DNA of 64,000 nt from Liriodendron chinense (Eukaryota > Streptophyta > Magnoliopsida > Magnoliales > Magnoliaceae). Both the position numbers and the translations under genes were made by a program. The stretch is from contig ML058338.1 of assembly GCA_003013855.2 (NCBI GenBank), forward strand, positions 62,001 through 126,000, written 5' to 3'. Below, piece by piece: positions 11,481-23,342 of this stretch. The notes beneath the pieces were generated by a model. The model worked only from the letters and a program-made list of their open reading frames with translations. It searched no databases and was not told the origin of the DNA. The number at the start of each line of letters is the position of its first letter. The first letter of the stretch is position 1.

Positions 11481-13340
11481 GTGTAACACCCCAGCCTGAT
11501 CCAACACTCAGGTATTGGATGTCCTCGGGCAACACTAAGAAATTTCTGATTATTAGTTTCGTGATTGCATGAGCATGCAGGCATGTCTATAACCTAGAAA
11601 CTTGGGTTTTTTTTGTTTGTGGAAACCCTGCCACTTGGAATTCCTAGCAAGAACCGGTTGTGTTCATTGATGAGCATGAATAACTTCGTAGTTAGTTAGC
11701 AAACCCTAGACCTGGAACCCAAAACCCAATGCACTCCTCACCCTAGATAAGCCTCGTTGTAGCAAGACCAATTGCGGAGCGTGGGTCATCGGATCCCTTG
11801 CGTGTTAACCCCAGCATGTTCGATAGGCAAACCCACACCAGATCTCCAAATCGAGTGTTCGATTTATCTGTTAACCCATTTAACAGTTCGATTGGCCCCT
11901 TGATTCTTGTAGTGTTTAAGGTCTCGATAACCCTAACCTTGAGCCCTAGGTAAGCAAATAGAGTAAATAGTGTAGGGAGGTTAGGCCCTAGGCCATATAG
12001 GGACAAAAAGGTCCAAGTTGCTAGTAAATCCATGTTCAGTCGGTCCAACTGGCAATCCCACCTATCCGACTAGTCTGTGTGAGCTGAAAACCTAAGAAAA
12101 CCATGTTCCGTCGGTCAAACCGACAAAACCGTTGGTCCCACTTGTCCGACCAACTTGTCCTGTCGGTCCAACGACAATCCCTGAGTTTTAATACCCTTGC
12201 GAATAGCCAAGCTCTAGTCAGGCTATAAAATGCTCATTTTTGCCCTTTTTCTTTCCACTTTTGGTCCTTGGGGTAGCTCTAAAAGAGAGGGGGTGAGTAG
12301 ATAGAGCGTGAATGGGTGCGGCCTCATACATGCGCATGCATGCTGTCAATGCTCCAATTGGCCTGAGCAGTACTATGGCAGCAATTGATCATCCTAGTAG
12401 GCCTGAATTTGGGGGCCGAGTCGCTAAGCCGTTGTCGCGGGTAACTAAGTAAGTAGAATTGTCCATCTAGCTTCTAAATTGGAATTGATTTGGAATTATT
12501 AGAGTTCTGATTTCAGGTTACAGCCCTAGGGTTTGGTGTTCCCAAAAACCCCCAATCCTTGATTGCGAGAGCCTCCGTCCGATAGTGAGATTAGGTTGGA
12601 GCGCTCGAATCTAAAAATCCTAACCATGTTGAGGTCAAGATCTACCCCTAAGTTTTTCCCGGCATCTTATCTCAATAATGTCCTTTGAATAAGGTTTCGT
12701 GTTTGTTTAAAAACTTCTTGTGGTTCTTGAATTATGATTTATATATGTTGTTATGGATAACTGCCTAGAACAAGATCTCTAGCATGACGGCATTTACTTA
12801 TCATGTACATCATATTACCATCTATCCTCTTGAGGAGAAGTTTGGTTTCAAACTCCCATTCGAACAGGAGGAGTACGCCATGCTAATATACCTTGGATGA
12901 TCCACATCTCCCGGTCAGGCTAACTTGTATCTACTAGTGCAATTCGAGTATAATTCACTTGCATGTAAACTTCTACTCTATTACATCTCATATCACCGAT
13001 GTTTGATTGATAGTGTGCTCAAATTCACGAATAAATGTTGGATCACCTTTTTGGGTATATGGTTACGAGATATTGGATCTCGGTGTTATGAATCGCTTAC
13101 GTAAACAAATTACTGCCCTCTAGAAATGCTGCGTGCATGTAGGTTGCTTTGCTACTTTCATGAACTGTTGAGGGACTTTAGTAGCCATTTACATGAATTG
13201 AATAGATGACTTTATCCCGTTACTTTTATAAACAACCCTACATGAGTGTGTTTGTCAACAATATTAATTGAGGAAAGGGATATTTTGTATTAGCGACCCA
13301 ATCTTGGGCTCGGACGAATTCCATCTTTAATATACGGTAG
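11481..13340 (+). mobile_element. LTR-type sequence beginning TGTAACACCCC
   Basis: The block starts with TGTAACACCCCAGCCTGATC, a common LTR start in plant Ty3/Gypsy and some Copia elements. It continues as non-coding sequence with ATTAGGG-type and GGCTATAAAA-like (about 12221) motifs. Near 12020-12180 the motif CGGTCCAAC/GTTGGTCC/TCGGTC is repeated in both orientations. No gag-pol and no second LTR were seen, so a solo or truncated LTR is the best reading. The right boundary is a guess. Confidence 0.45.
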
Positions 13341-13833
13341 CCACAAAGAGTAACTCAGTACGCACTCCGCCTCCGAGAATTGCCTGTGCCACCAGCCATA
13401 TGAAAAGTCCTTCGTGTGGTTGCAAGCTATGTGGGGCCCAAGTAGATTCCGTTGACGAATCCACACAGTCCATCCTTTTTAAAGGCCACAATAAACAGGA
13501 ATTAAAAAATGAGTGAGATCCAAAACTCTGGTGAGCTACACAACACGAAACAGTGAGACCGGAAATCGTACACTGTTGAAATCTTCTTGGAGCCCACCAT
13601 GATGCTTATATGCCATCAAAACCGTTCATAGGCTTTTTAACACTCCAATGGTTAACCTGAGTATTGGATCTGGCTGATTTTTGAAATCGTGTCCTATTGT
13701 GGCATTTAGAAACCAATGGACGGATTGGATTTATCACGGATCCTCCGTAGGCCCCACATAGCTTCCGACAGCAGGAACTACCGGTGGGTGGCGGCGATTC
13801 CCGTCCCTCAAATACGGCGCCACCTTTTGACAG

Positions 13834-14208
13834 GAGGAAAATTTTGCTACACCCACGACTTAGCTACGCTAGCTACACCGGGTGTAGCGATGACCACACA
13901 ATGATGCATGTGTTGGATCCACGCCGTCCACCCATTTGACGAGATCATTTTAGGCATGGAACAAAAAACGAGGCAGATCTGAACCTCAAGTGACCCCCAA
14001 TAATTTTTTAATGGTTGGCGTTCAATCCCCACTATTTTCTTTGCTGGGTCCACTTGAGCTTTTGATCTGCCTCATTTTTAGTTCCATGCCCTAAAATGAT
14101 CTCAAAAAATGAATGGACTGTGTGGATACAACACATGCATCATGGTGGGTCATTGCTACACCCGGTGTAGCTAGCATAGCTAACTCGTGGGTGTAGCAAA
14201 AATTTTCT
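13834..14208. mobile_element. Mutator-like foldback MITE with ~10-bp TSD
   Basis: CTTTTGACAG occurs directly before (13824-13833) and after (14209-14218). The ends TTTTGCTACACCCACGA and TCGTGGGTGTAGCAAAA are inverted, and the pairing continues inward through GCTAGCTACACCGGGTGTAG, CATGATGCATGTGTTG and GAGATCATTTTAGGCATG. Practically the whole element is a hairpin of about 170 bp arms. The 9-10 bp duplication and long inverted ends fit the Mutator superfamily. No coding capacity. Confidence 0.75.
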
Positions 14209-14221
14209 CTTTTGACAGCCA

Positions 14222-14818
14222 AGAGCGTACATTATTGCGTACCGCTTTATATGTTTTATCCACCTCGTTTCGTCGGTTTTATCAGCTTATTTTGGAGCAC
14301 AAACAAAAAAAATCGAAGAGTATCAAAATCTCAAGTGGGTCACACCATAGGAAAAAGGGACAATAACGTCTACCATTGAAACCTTTTGAGGGCTCACGGT
14401 GATGTTTATTTGTCGAATTCCGTCTTAATTTAACAGGGTTTTCCTGTTTCTCGGCTGACCTCATTGGTCCAACACATTTCAGCACTGACAGACCAATGAG
14501 GTCGCCGGAGATAGAAAAACCCTTTTAAAGATGAGCAGACGATCCAAATTCTTATCTGTCATCTTACCTGTTTACAGGGTTAGAAAGAAACATGAATGAA
14601 GGAAAAACACAAATATGAGCTTGATCCAAAACCTTTGTTGCCTAGGAAGTTTTCAACGGTCCATGACTTGAGCTCATGCTTCAATTCTGGGCTCATGCCC
14701 TAAACTGAGCTGCTAAAAGGGATGAACAGCGTGGATAAAATACATACATCATGGTGGGACCCACAGAGTTTACTCAGTTTGCTATACTGTACTTTGTTAC
14801 TCAGTACGCAATCAGCGC
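14222..14818. mobile_element. GTGGGCCC-type foldback element, left arm damaged
   Basis: The left part TTGCGTACCGCTTTATATG..TTTTATCCAC pairs with the right part GTGGATAAAATACATACATC..TTACTCAGTACGCAATC. The interior has AAGTGGGTCACACCATAGG and its inverted partners. The left arm lacks the GTGGGCCC core found in the right arm. TSD not determined. The earlier stretch 13431-13833 holds another partial copy. Confidence 0.5.
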
Positions 14819-15539
14819 CCTTCAACCATCCATCCATTTGCCATCTTCATGGAAGTTATCCACACGCGCTACAAAGATGCCATGCTGCTTGCTGTTCTTC
14901 CAATCCGCTGCTTAGCAGGGCCACAGTCTAATCTGATCAATATGCTAATCTGGCCGAGCGGGCGACACATGTTCATGAATATGACCGCCGGTCAACTTCT
15001 TTCAACCGTCCATTAATGTACAATTGAGTCCAAATGGAAGCTGTTTGATACTCCGGCCGAGTATGATGGTTGATAAGCAGGCACTCAGAAACAATACACG
15101 TGGCACACATTAAATAAAGCGATACTTCCCAAATTGTAGTACCCACTGTAGATAGGTCATTATCTCGGCTATCAGATTGTTTTAACAACATTAACCTTTG
15201 ATCCACGGGCATATATTGCTGAATCCAGACCATTGGGTATTTTTAATCTTAACGGTCTGATAAATGTCCACCAATTGATTTGTCCTTAAATGTTTAGAAT
15301 CCATCTAAAGAAGCGACCAACATTTGGACGGTTTAAATTGAGTTACTTTCATGCCGCAGGTATAACTTCTTAGTGCCCGTGTATCAACCATCGCCCACCA
15401 GAGTATCAAAGTTTATCTCCATTTAGTGAGATGAGATCATGAGAAAAAGGAAGAGTTTTCTTTACATCAAGAAGTCGTGTAAGTCGGTGTTCATCATTCC
15501 TGGTCATTTCTGGGTCTAGTGGGCCCTCTAGGAGCCGAT

Positions 15540-16440
15540 TGGGTGTTATTTATATAAATTCCAAATTAGTTTTGATAAATTAAATAATTAAAAATGACTT
15601 TGGAAATAAAAATATTATTACATAACAATTAAATGAATTGCAAAAAGATAAATAAATAAATCGAGGGGGAGGGGGGGGATAAATTGGGTCACAACTTTTT
15701 ACCTCTAGGATACAACGACTCTTTAGAAAATGATTGGCTCAGATATGGTGCACAGACAAAAAAATTTGACCAACTTTTGACCAAAAAATATGGTGCACAC
15801 ACAAAAAAATATGGCCCAGATATGGTGCACACACAAAAAAAATGGCCTAGATATGGTGCCTCTAGGATATAATTTTTGACGACAAAAATTATACAAGATA
15901 TGGTGCCTCTAGGGTATAACTTTTGACCACAAAAATTATATAAGATATGGTGCCTCTAAGATATAACTTTTGACCACAAAAATTATATAAGATATGGTGC
16001 CTCTAAGATATAACTTTTGACCAAAAAAAATTATATGATATCAACCCAGACCCTAACTCATAATTACCCTACAAACCTAAGAGACAATGATATCTTATAC
16101 GGGCTTCTTTTCCCACACTCCCATCTGACGTAGGACAAAAGGAAAAAAGCAAAGATGATGGACTAAGTCACATAGGAAAAAGGCATAAAATATTTTAAAA
16201 TTAAAAAAACATTAAAAATATTAGTTTTTATTTTAAAAATTCTTAATTAATCTTTTACTAACAATCCCTCACAATTTTTAAAATAATAGAAATTAGGCAT
16301 AACGATAGAAATGTCTATATATATATCATATTTATTAGAAGATTAGCAAACTAAAGTTTTGAACTAACCTTCTTATATCATATTTTTAATATATCAAACA
16401 TAAACATTTCTTAAATCATCATTATTCCTTGTAGAAGCTA
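15540..16440. other. AT-rich non-coding stretch with tandem repeats
   Basis: Very AT-rich, with runs such as AATAAATAAATCGAGGGGG and many poly(A/T) tracts. It contains the 47-bp tandem repeat annotated separately, preceded by looser ATGGTGCACACACAAAAAAA repeats (about 15740-15845). No gene is supported. Confidence 0.6.
15850..16037. repeat. 47-bp tandem repeat, four copies
   Basis: The unit GATATGGTGCCTCTAGGATA.. followed by AACTTTTGACCACAAAAATT starts at 15850, 15897, 15944 and 15991, an exact 47-bp period with few substitutions. No function assigned. Confidence 0.85.
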
Positions 16441-16449
16441 GCACGTTTT

Positions 16450-17263
16450 TAATGGGACGTTTCCTCCTCATTCAGAAGAGAGAATTTTTCTGGGTATGGC
16501 CGGGCGCCCGGCCCAAAATGTGGCGGGGCGACCGAAATTGGTCCGGAAGGAGGCTTGCACGCTGGGCTATTTTGACAATAGCCGGGCGCTCGGCGATCTG
16601 GTGACCAGGCGCCCGATGACTTGGCCGGGCGCCCGACCATGTTGGTCCGGGCACCCGAAATTGGTGGTTTCTCATGTTTTTTTTTCGCTGGATGTTTTTG
16701 GGCCTAGCCGGGCGCCCGACTTGGCACAGACTACTTATACGCAATTTCCTATTTGGGCTCTAATTGCTCCGTTTTCGTACTTAAGGAGTTTCAAAACGGG
16801 ATTAGAAATCCCATTAGAGGGTTTGCACGTCCAAGGTGAGAAAGGGAGAAAAAGAGGAAGAGAGAATGAGAAGAGAGAAAGAGAGGAAGCTTGTAGAAGG
16901 GAGGAGTTGTTTGAAGAAGGATTCTTCTACGTAACTGTCTTCTCAGCGCTTTTACGTTCTCGGGATCGGTGAGATTGCTCCTCCTTTGTTATTCTCTTGT
17001 TGTTTATCCATCCCAAGTGAGTGAAGAAGGTTTGATCCAAGCGGTGTGTGCTTGAGATCGGTTGTAACAGTTCCCTGAGATAGTGGATTGTTGATCTGGA
17101 CTAGGTCCCGTGGTTTTTACCTCTTTTGAGGGTTTTCCACGTAAAAACTCCTTGTGTCGTGTGGTTGTTTGTTTATTCTTGATTATTGCATTATCGTAGT
17201 CCATAATTCTAGGGCATTGGGGGGCGAGATCCGAAGGTTTGTGTGAAACACACCCAACAGTTT
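16450..17263 (-). mobile_element. Copia-type LTR with repeated GGGCGCCCG palindromes
   Basis: Read on the minus strand, the block starts TGTTGGGTGTGTTTCACAC at 17262, directly after a Copia pol 3' remnant on the same strand, which is the position expected of a 3' LTR. It contains TTTTTACGTGGAAAACCC, a motif of many plant Copia LTRs. Toward the other end the palindromic core GGGCGCCCG/CGGGCGCTCGG occurs at least six times in about 220 bp (16500-16720). Strand is inferred mainly from the pol remnant. The plus-strand 158-residue open frame across it is not taken as a gene. The far boundary is uncertain. Confidence 0.55.
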
Positions 17264-17599
17264 CGCCCATGTCCTATTCTCAGTTTCATGAGCGCTCTAG
17301 AGAATAAATCATTCTCATAAGAAGTGGCCTAACTTTCACGCTCATATAGGTGACTTCATTAAGAATGTACCTGTAGTTGGACATTCCACTAAATCATAGT
17401 TATGAAACTCAGTAAGGGTAAATCCAACCTCTGCTGCTATAGGTCATAACACCGCAACGTCATAGGAATTGAGCCCTCAATTATAATCACACAGCGTTGA
17501 TATTGAATCACTCGATTACAATTTGTTTACCCATTGAACCAATTTATGGGATTTCCAATCACATAGGTTAGGTTCCATTGTCATTGATTCAATTTGTGG

Positions 17600-17790
17600 G
17601 TCTTAACCTAGCTCATTCCCTTTTATGTGTTTATGATCACCAATTCTCTTAATAGAGTTTTAGTTAGTGGATCAACTAAATTATCTTTGAACCTTATGAA
17701 GTCAATTGCAATCACTTCATTCTTCGGTTTTGTGCTAAATGTGATTTTTAGATTTTCTCATGCACTCACTTGTGCAGGGTGCACCTCCAC
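17600..17790 (-). pseudogene. Copia pol 3' end remnant (RNase H C-terminus)
   Basis: Reading 17709 down to 17622 on the minus strand gives AIDFIRFKDNLVDPLTK, matching the conserved end of Copia RNase H (ADPLTK box), then about ten codons and a stop. Upstream codons are damaged. The 17263-17600 stretch would be its 3' untranslated region. The rest of the element is not visible. Confidence 0.65.
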
Positions 17791-17899
17791 ATTGGTTCAC
17801 ATGCGGGGACCGCCCAAAGAAGCATTGTAGATTAGCCTTCAGTTGTGGTGTCTAGCAACCCACCCAATGTAAGGTTAGATTGTAAAAAATATTATTTTG

Positions 17900-18440
17900 G
17901 TTGGTCATTTTTACTTGGATGGTTAAGAAACATTTGATTCGAAGTTAATGATCGGATCACATTTAAAATCATAAATAAACTAGTTCATGGTGTTCTTAGA
18001 TATATTTAGGTGTAGTTGCACAATCAAACTCACATTTAGACGATCAGATCGTGGTCTTTTTGGGTGAGTGTGCATGATGTAGGCTATGCATGTATATATT
18101 GAGTCCTTTTTATTTTTAAAAATAAAAGATCTTTTAGAATTCTTCTCCAAACGAATAAGATATTTAAAACTTGTTGGGCTGTTGGCAAATCTATTAATAA
18201 GAGCTTATCTGCTTATTCTAAAAAAATAAGTTCTTATTATGTAAATAGACCATTTGGTAAAGCTTTCATTTTAGAGCTTATTTTTACCGAAGCTAGCAAA
18301 AAAATCTTAAATAATAAGTGATAGGGAGGTCACTTTTTCTTTAAGAGCTTATTTAGCTTAAGAGGGTAGACATTTTTAATTAATTTTTGAATAAGTTTAT
18401 CCTTAAATGTTTTATCTAATTCCCATCTTGTCCTCTTCTT
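17900..18440. mobile_element. hAT-like AT-rich element end (GGGCTGTTGGCAAATC type)
   Basis: Contains GGGCTGTTGGCAAATC, ATAAGAGCTTATCTGC and CCATTTGGTAAAGC motifs. The same GGGGCTGTTTGGCA and AATAAGAGCTT sequences occur at 53.97-54.15 kb, also just before a GTGGGCCC minisatellite. No transposase or TSD found. Confidence 0.35.
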
Positions 18441-18459
18441 TTCTTTAGAATATTTCTAA

Positions 18460-18660
18460 GGTGGGCCCACATGATGAGCAACTCATATTGAAGGTGGGTT
18501 TCCACATCAAGGTGGGCCCACATAATGCATGGTCACATCAAAAGTGGGCCCCACATGACGAACGCCCACATCAAAGGTAGGACCTACACGATGAATGGGG
18601 GACATTGGAGGTGGGATCACATGATAGAAGGTTGACATCAAAGGTCTAAAAAAGTTGTCT
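18460..18660. repeat. Short GTGGGCCC minisatellite
   Basis: About six imperfect units of AAGGTGGGCCCACATGATG.. type, the same family as 9850-10480. Confidence 0.75.
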
Positions 18661-18869
18661 GTTATCTCGTGGCTGAGACTGACTGAGCTTTTCAAAATTT
18701 TTTTTTTTTTTTTTCCATTATATTATTCAAAATAAGGCTGTATACTGCATGTCTTTCAACTCTGTGGTGCTGACCGGGTGCAATGGCGCCGTTCGATTGT
18801 GACAGTGGGCCACCGACGTGACCATGGCAGACATCGATGTTTTAAGAACGGGACCAGACATCGATGTGT

Positions 18870-19290
18870 ATGTGTTTATCAGCGATCATCCACCCTGGGA
18901 TCAAATGTGGTTGCTCATTCAACGGTGGATCCACCTGCCACATAACCCAAATGTAAGTGTACACTCAGATATACTATATTTGTACGGAAATATTATTTAT
19001 CAAGTGGACCGTCTGGCGGGCCTTGGATGTTTAGAATAGCCTGATCGATTTGATCTTTGTGTAATAGCTCATCCATAGTGGTAACCACCAGATGAATGGC
19101 TTGGATCATTGAAGATAAATACCACGTGTACGTAAAGGTGTAGCGGACTACATATTTAAGTAGTCCTTCGGATCCTACTTACATTTTATTTTTCTTTTGT
19201 TCAGCAAACAGCAAGGGTTGAACGCCATAGGGCCAATTCCGGAAGAGCTCCAAAACCTGACTCCTCACAAATCTGTACGGATTCTCCTCC
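18870..19290 (+). repeat. Direct duplication copy 1, containing an LRR exon
   Basis: The block from TTTATCAGCGATCATCC through TCAAATGTGGTTGCTCATTC to the exon and beyond (CGGATTCTCCTCCTCCCTAT) recurs at about 20836-21262 in the same orientation with scattered substitutions. It includes the intron upstream of the LRR exon, the exon and its donor site. Confidence 0.85.
19205..19274 (+). pseudogene. Copy 2 LRR exon 1, first of two copies, 2-nt deletion
   Basis: After acceptor TTTGTTCAG the frame reads KQQGLNAIGPIPEELQNLT, equivalent to the N-terminal-cap/first LRR junction of this family. The exon then loses frame at ACTCCTCAC, where copy two has ACTTTCCTCAC. Length is 70 nt instead of the expected 72. 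The donor is GTACGG. Confidence 0.8.
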
Positions 19291-20230
19291 TCCCTATTTT
19301 TTCCGTTGTTGTTGTTGTTGTTTTGAATATTTTGGCTTCAATATGAGTGTCTACTTAACTCGTACATTTGAAGACAATCAATGGAAAGGTTTGGATCTTG
19401 CAATCTTAAAACTTTTCAGGACATCTCAAATCCACTGTTCATGACACTTAGATCAACGGTTTTGATTATCGACCCATGGCCCAACGTGTATAGAATCATG
19501 CACGTGAAGATGAGCAGGAGAAACTACAGGGTCCTCATTAGCAACCTCCAACATTAGTTACCATACGTTCGAGATTGTGGGAGCCATTATGATGTGTGAG
19601 TTCCATCCAACCCATCCATTGTATGAGTTCCCCGAATGTTACGTCTACTCACAAAATTCAGCCTAATCCATTACTCAGGTGGGCCACAAAAAAAGGGGAA
19701 AAGTAGGGGACGATGGGAAGAAGGATGCCCGCCAAATGGAATGTGGGGTCGACCATATTGTTTTTATGTCATCCAAACCGTTCATCAGGTGAGCCCCACT
19801 AGGATGAAGGGAGAAACAGTATGTCAACCCATTCCAAAATTTAGATGGGCCATAACAAGTGAATATATAGGTTTTAGGGGGTCACTGTACATTTCTCCCT
19901 GTAGCGTGTCCCACTTGAGATTTTGTTGTGGATGATCCTTGGCATGTATGGTGCACACGAGGAGATACACCAGATTCACGGTTTTGATTCCACATTGACA
20001 TCACCGATGGACCCCACACAGTTCGAACATATGGTAATTTCCAACTCATTTCCTTTTTTTTTTTTTTTTTTCTGCTTCCTAACAGCCGTTGAGTAGTGTT
20101 GGTCCCCACGAGCTTATTATAACATTTTTTTTAATTTTAATTAATTATTTATTTATCTATTTATTATGTGTATGGCCAGTGAGAGCTGTTAATGCCATTT
20201 TCAAACACTGGGGTCGTTCTGCTTCTAATG

Positions 20231-20781
20231 GAGAGCAGATTGGGTGAGACCCCGGCCTCACCCAAGACAGTGCGGCCCATAACCATGTATTACTGTAGGG
20301 CCCACTTTGATGAATGTATTATGTATCCATGCGGTCCATCCTCTTTTCCAGATAATTTTAGGGCATCATACCAAAAATGAACCATATCCAAATATTAGGT
20401 GGACCATACCATCTGAAACAGTGTTGATTAACCATCCTACCATTAAAAACTTCTTAGGGCGTAAATTAATGTTTCCGTAGTATTTATTTACCATACAATA
20501 TGTTGATAAGGTCACGTAATCATAGATGAAGGGAAAAAACAAATATCAGCTTGATCCAAAACTTTTGTAGCCCATTAACGGTCAATCAACACTGTTTCCT
20601 ATGATATGGTCCACTTGATAATTGGATCTACTTCATTTTTGTGATAATCTCATAAAATGATCTGAAAAAACTGGTGGACGGCGTGGATACATAATACATA
20701 TATTAAGGTGGCCCCACCCTAACTTCTCGGTAAGGGCCGCACCTTCTTGCGTGAGGTCGAGGTCTCACCTAATCCGCTCTC
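20231..20781. mobile_element. Mutator-like foldback MITE with 9-bp TSD CTTCTAATG
   Basis: CTTCTAATG flanks the element at 20222-20230 and 20782-20790. The termini GAGAGCAGATTGGGTGAGAC and GTCTCACCTAATCCGCTCTC are inverted, and GTGCGGCCC continues the pairing. The interior arms have the shared GGGCCCACTTTGATGAATG and AAAATGATCTGAAAAAACTG modules. 551 bp, non-coding. Inserted between the two copies of the duplicated LRR-exon block. Confidence 0.85.
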
Positions 20782-20825
20782 CTTCTAATGAATGGAACAC
20801 AAGCGGAGAGCCATCCAGCAGGGTT

Positions 20826-21262
20826 GCCCTTGGTTTATCACCGATCATCAACCCTGGGATCAAATGTGATTGCTCATTCAACGGTGGATCCACCTGCCAC
20901 GTAACCCAAATGTAAGTGGACACTCAGATATACTATCTTTGTACGGAAATGTTATTTATCAAGTGGACCGTCTGGTGGGCCTTGGATATTTAGAATAGCC
21001 TGATCGATTTGATCTTTGTGTAATAGCTCATCCATAGTGGTAAACACCAGATGAATGGCTTGGATCATTGAGGATAAATACCACGTATACGTAAAGGTGT
21101 AGTGGACTACAGATTTAAGTAGTCCTTCGGACCCTACTTACATTTTATTTTTCTTTTTGACGGCGAACTGCATGGGTTGAACGTCATAGGCCAATTCCGG
21201 AAGAGCTCCAAAACCTGACTTTCCTCACAAATCTGTACGGATTCTCCTCCTCCCTATTTATT
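20826..21262 (+). repeat. Direct duplication copy 2, containing the LRR exon
   Basis: Second copy of 18870-19290. It starts in GTTTATCACCGATCATC and runs past the exon to CGGATTCTCCTCCTCCCTAT. Spacing between copies is about 1.96 kb, largely filled by the 20231-20781 foldback element and GTGGGCCC-type sequence. Confidence 0.85.
21161..21234 (+). pseudogene. Copy 2 LRR exon 1, second copy, no acceptor and 1-nt deletion
   Basis: The sequence aligns with 19205-19274. Where copy one has TTTTGTTCAG this has TTTTTGACGG, so the AG acceptor is gone. ATAGGGCCA has become ATAGGCCA, shifting the frame after the LNVIG codons. Downstream, EELQNLTFLTNL is intact in its own frame and the GTACGG donor is kept. 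Confidence 0.8.
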
Positions 21263-21665
21263 TCGTTATTGTTATTGTTGTTGTTGTGGTACCAGATCAA
21301 CCGTCCAAATGTTGGGGCCCAGTTTAAATGGATTGTAGATCAAAACCTACACTTATTTAACTTCTTGAGTGGCTGATTGGTGGATATTTGATGTGGAGTT
21401 GAAATTAAAGCCATTCAATGGTCTGAATTCTATTATGGATAAATATCCATTAATCAAAGGTTATGATCATCAATCAAACTTTGGGGGAGAAATTAGCTAT
21501 AGTGGGCTCGGTCTAAGCGGGCCCACTATGTTACATGGCCTATCAAGTTAGAAGTAGAGCTCGGTTAGTTTACACAGGAAATCAACATTGTGGGCCCCAC
21601 CTGATGAGCGTCTTTGATCTTTGCACACGTGTCACACATCATCAAATGTTTTCTATACATTGCAG

Positions 21666-21737
21666 GGATTTTTCACAAAACTACATTACGGGTCCCTTGC
21701 CAGCATTCATCGGCAATTTAAGGTCCATGGCCTACTT
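21666..21737 (+). pseudogene. Copy 2 LRR exon (DFSQNYITGPLPAFIG)
   Basis: A 72-nt exon in phase 2 after ACATTGCAG and before GTAAGT. It reads DFSQNYITGPLPAFIGNLRS and then MAYL, one 24-residue LRR of the IGNL type. Open reading frame and both splice sites are intact. Listed as pseudogene only because the gene as a whole is broken. Confidence 0.85.
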
Positions 21738-22012
21738 GTAAGTTGTAAGTATTGAAATCTCTCCCACAACGAAATATCCGCTGTAGCTGTTATTTGTCAC
21801 TCTTCAATAGTCAACGTGGCATGGTTATAGGGCGATCCGGACCACCCAAATCTCTGAACCACTCGTGGATGTAGCATACACGAAAGTACATGAAGGATAT
21901 GATAGGAGCCATTTGATTTTTACCTTCGAATTTGGAATACTTATTAATTTATTTTTAACCGCCCGTCCACACCTTTCCCACAATTTGGATGGTCTGGATA
22001 GCTGCACATGAG

Positions 22013-22581
22013 GGACGCGGATTAGCTACTGACAGGTTGAGTAGCTATAACGTAGCTATAACGCTACTGAAGTGACCTCACCAGCTTCTGTGGGCCCCAC
22101 CATGATGTATGCGTTGTATCCACACCATTCATCCATTTGGAGAGATCATTTTAAGGCATGAAATAAAGAACGAGACTGGTCCAAAGCTCAAGTGGACCCC
22201 ACCAAAGAAAAGAGTGGGGACAGTGACGAGACCGTTGAAACCTTCTTTGGGCTCACCATGATATTTATTTGAGATCCAACCTGTTCATAAGTTCACACAG
22301 ACATTGAAGAAGGGAAAAAAAAAAAAAATCAGCTTGATTGAAAACTTCTGTGGTCCCAAGAAGTATTTAATGGTAGGAGATCAATCCCCATTGTTTTCTG
22401 TGGTGAGGTCCACTTGAGATTTAGATATGCCTAATTCTTTGACTCATGCCATAAAAGAATCTCTGGAAATGGATGGACGGTGTGGATACAACACATACAT
22501 CACGGTGGGCCCTACAGAAGTTGGTGACGTCAGTTCAGTAGCGAGATAGCTACTCAACCTGTATGTAGCTAATCGGCGTCC
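22013..22581. mobile_element. Mutator-like foldback MITE with 9-bp TSD GCACATGAG
   Basis: GCACATGAG is duplicated at 22004-22012 and 22582-22590. The termini GGACGCGGATTAGCTAC and GTAGCTAATCGGCGTCC are inverted, with pairing continuing through CAGGTTGAGTAGCTA and the GTGGGCCC/ATGATGTATGCGTTGTAT region. The whole 569 bp folds back. No coding. Confidence 0.88.
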
Positions 22582-23249
22582 GCACATGAGTGCCATAAGG
22601 TAGGTGGATGAGTCACCATCAGTTTCAAAATGGCGAATGGATGGCTGGAAAAAAATTGTTTTAGATAGAAGTTTGTTTTGTACCCTGTGGCCCACTTGAG
22701 GAGTTACCCTGCATGATTTTTGAGCTAGAAGATCCAATCAGTGAGGCCCACCTTATAGAAATCTGGGACACACAAAGCTCTATATAGGTATGGATAATCA
22801 AAACCATGGTTGGGCAAGTCCGAAGGATGAGTATGGTCAACCTTTCATGAGTATATATAGTATGGTCCCACTATAGGCCTAAAATTGCTTTGAGAATATG
22901 ATTGGACAGTTGTATTTTTTCATAGCAACTCTCCGATACTCTGAAACTATATATAGGATGGGCCCACATGAACGATCAGGATCATGCCCACACCATTTTG
23001 TTGGTGCAATCAGCCTAGTATTTGTTGATGAATTATATGATAATCTCCATTACATGGTAGATCATACTCGAAACCAAGGTCATTCTACACATGGCATATA
23101 TGTACCTTAATCTGCACCGTCAAAATTGAATATAGCCTGATGGTGCACACTTTGGACCGTCCAGATTGAGTATACGTTTGTGCCACGTGTAACTTGAAGT
23201 GCCCGATTTAGGGGTTCCATGTACTATGATTCTAACATTTGCTTTGCTT

Positions 23250-23287
<38 letters not shown>

Positions 23288-23296
23288 CCCTCTCAG

Positions 23297-23342
23297 TTCT
23301 GTTTGTATTAACGCCTTGTCAGGGACCATCCCAAATCTCCTT
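23297..23342 (+). pseudogene. Copy 2 LRR exon shortened by ~26 nt
   Basis: After a poly(T) tract and the acceptor CCCTCTCAG the frame reads SVCINALSGTIP then NLL before GTAAGA. Family members have about nine more residues (KELGNLK region) here. Length is 46 nt instead of the usual 72, so the exon now ends in the wrong phase. Confidence 0.7.

Noticed and set aside
16496..16972. 158-residue plus-strand open frame
   Set aside because: Lies across the Copia-type LTR and its GGGCGCCCG repeats; no family match and composition follows the repeat.
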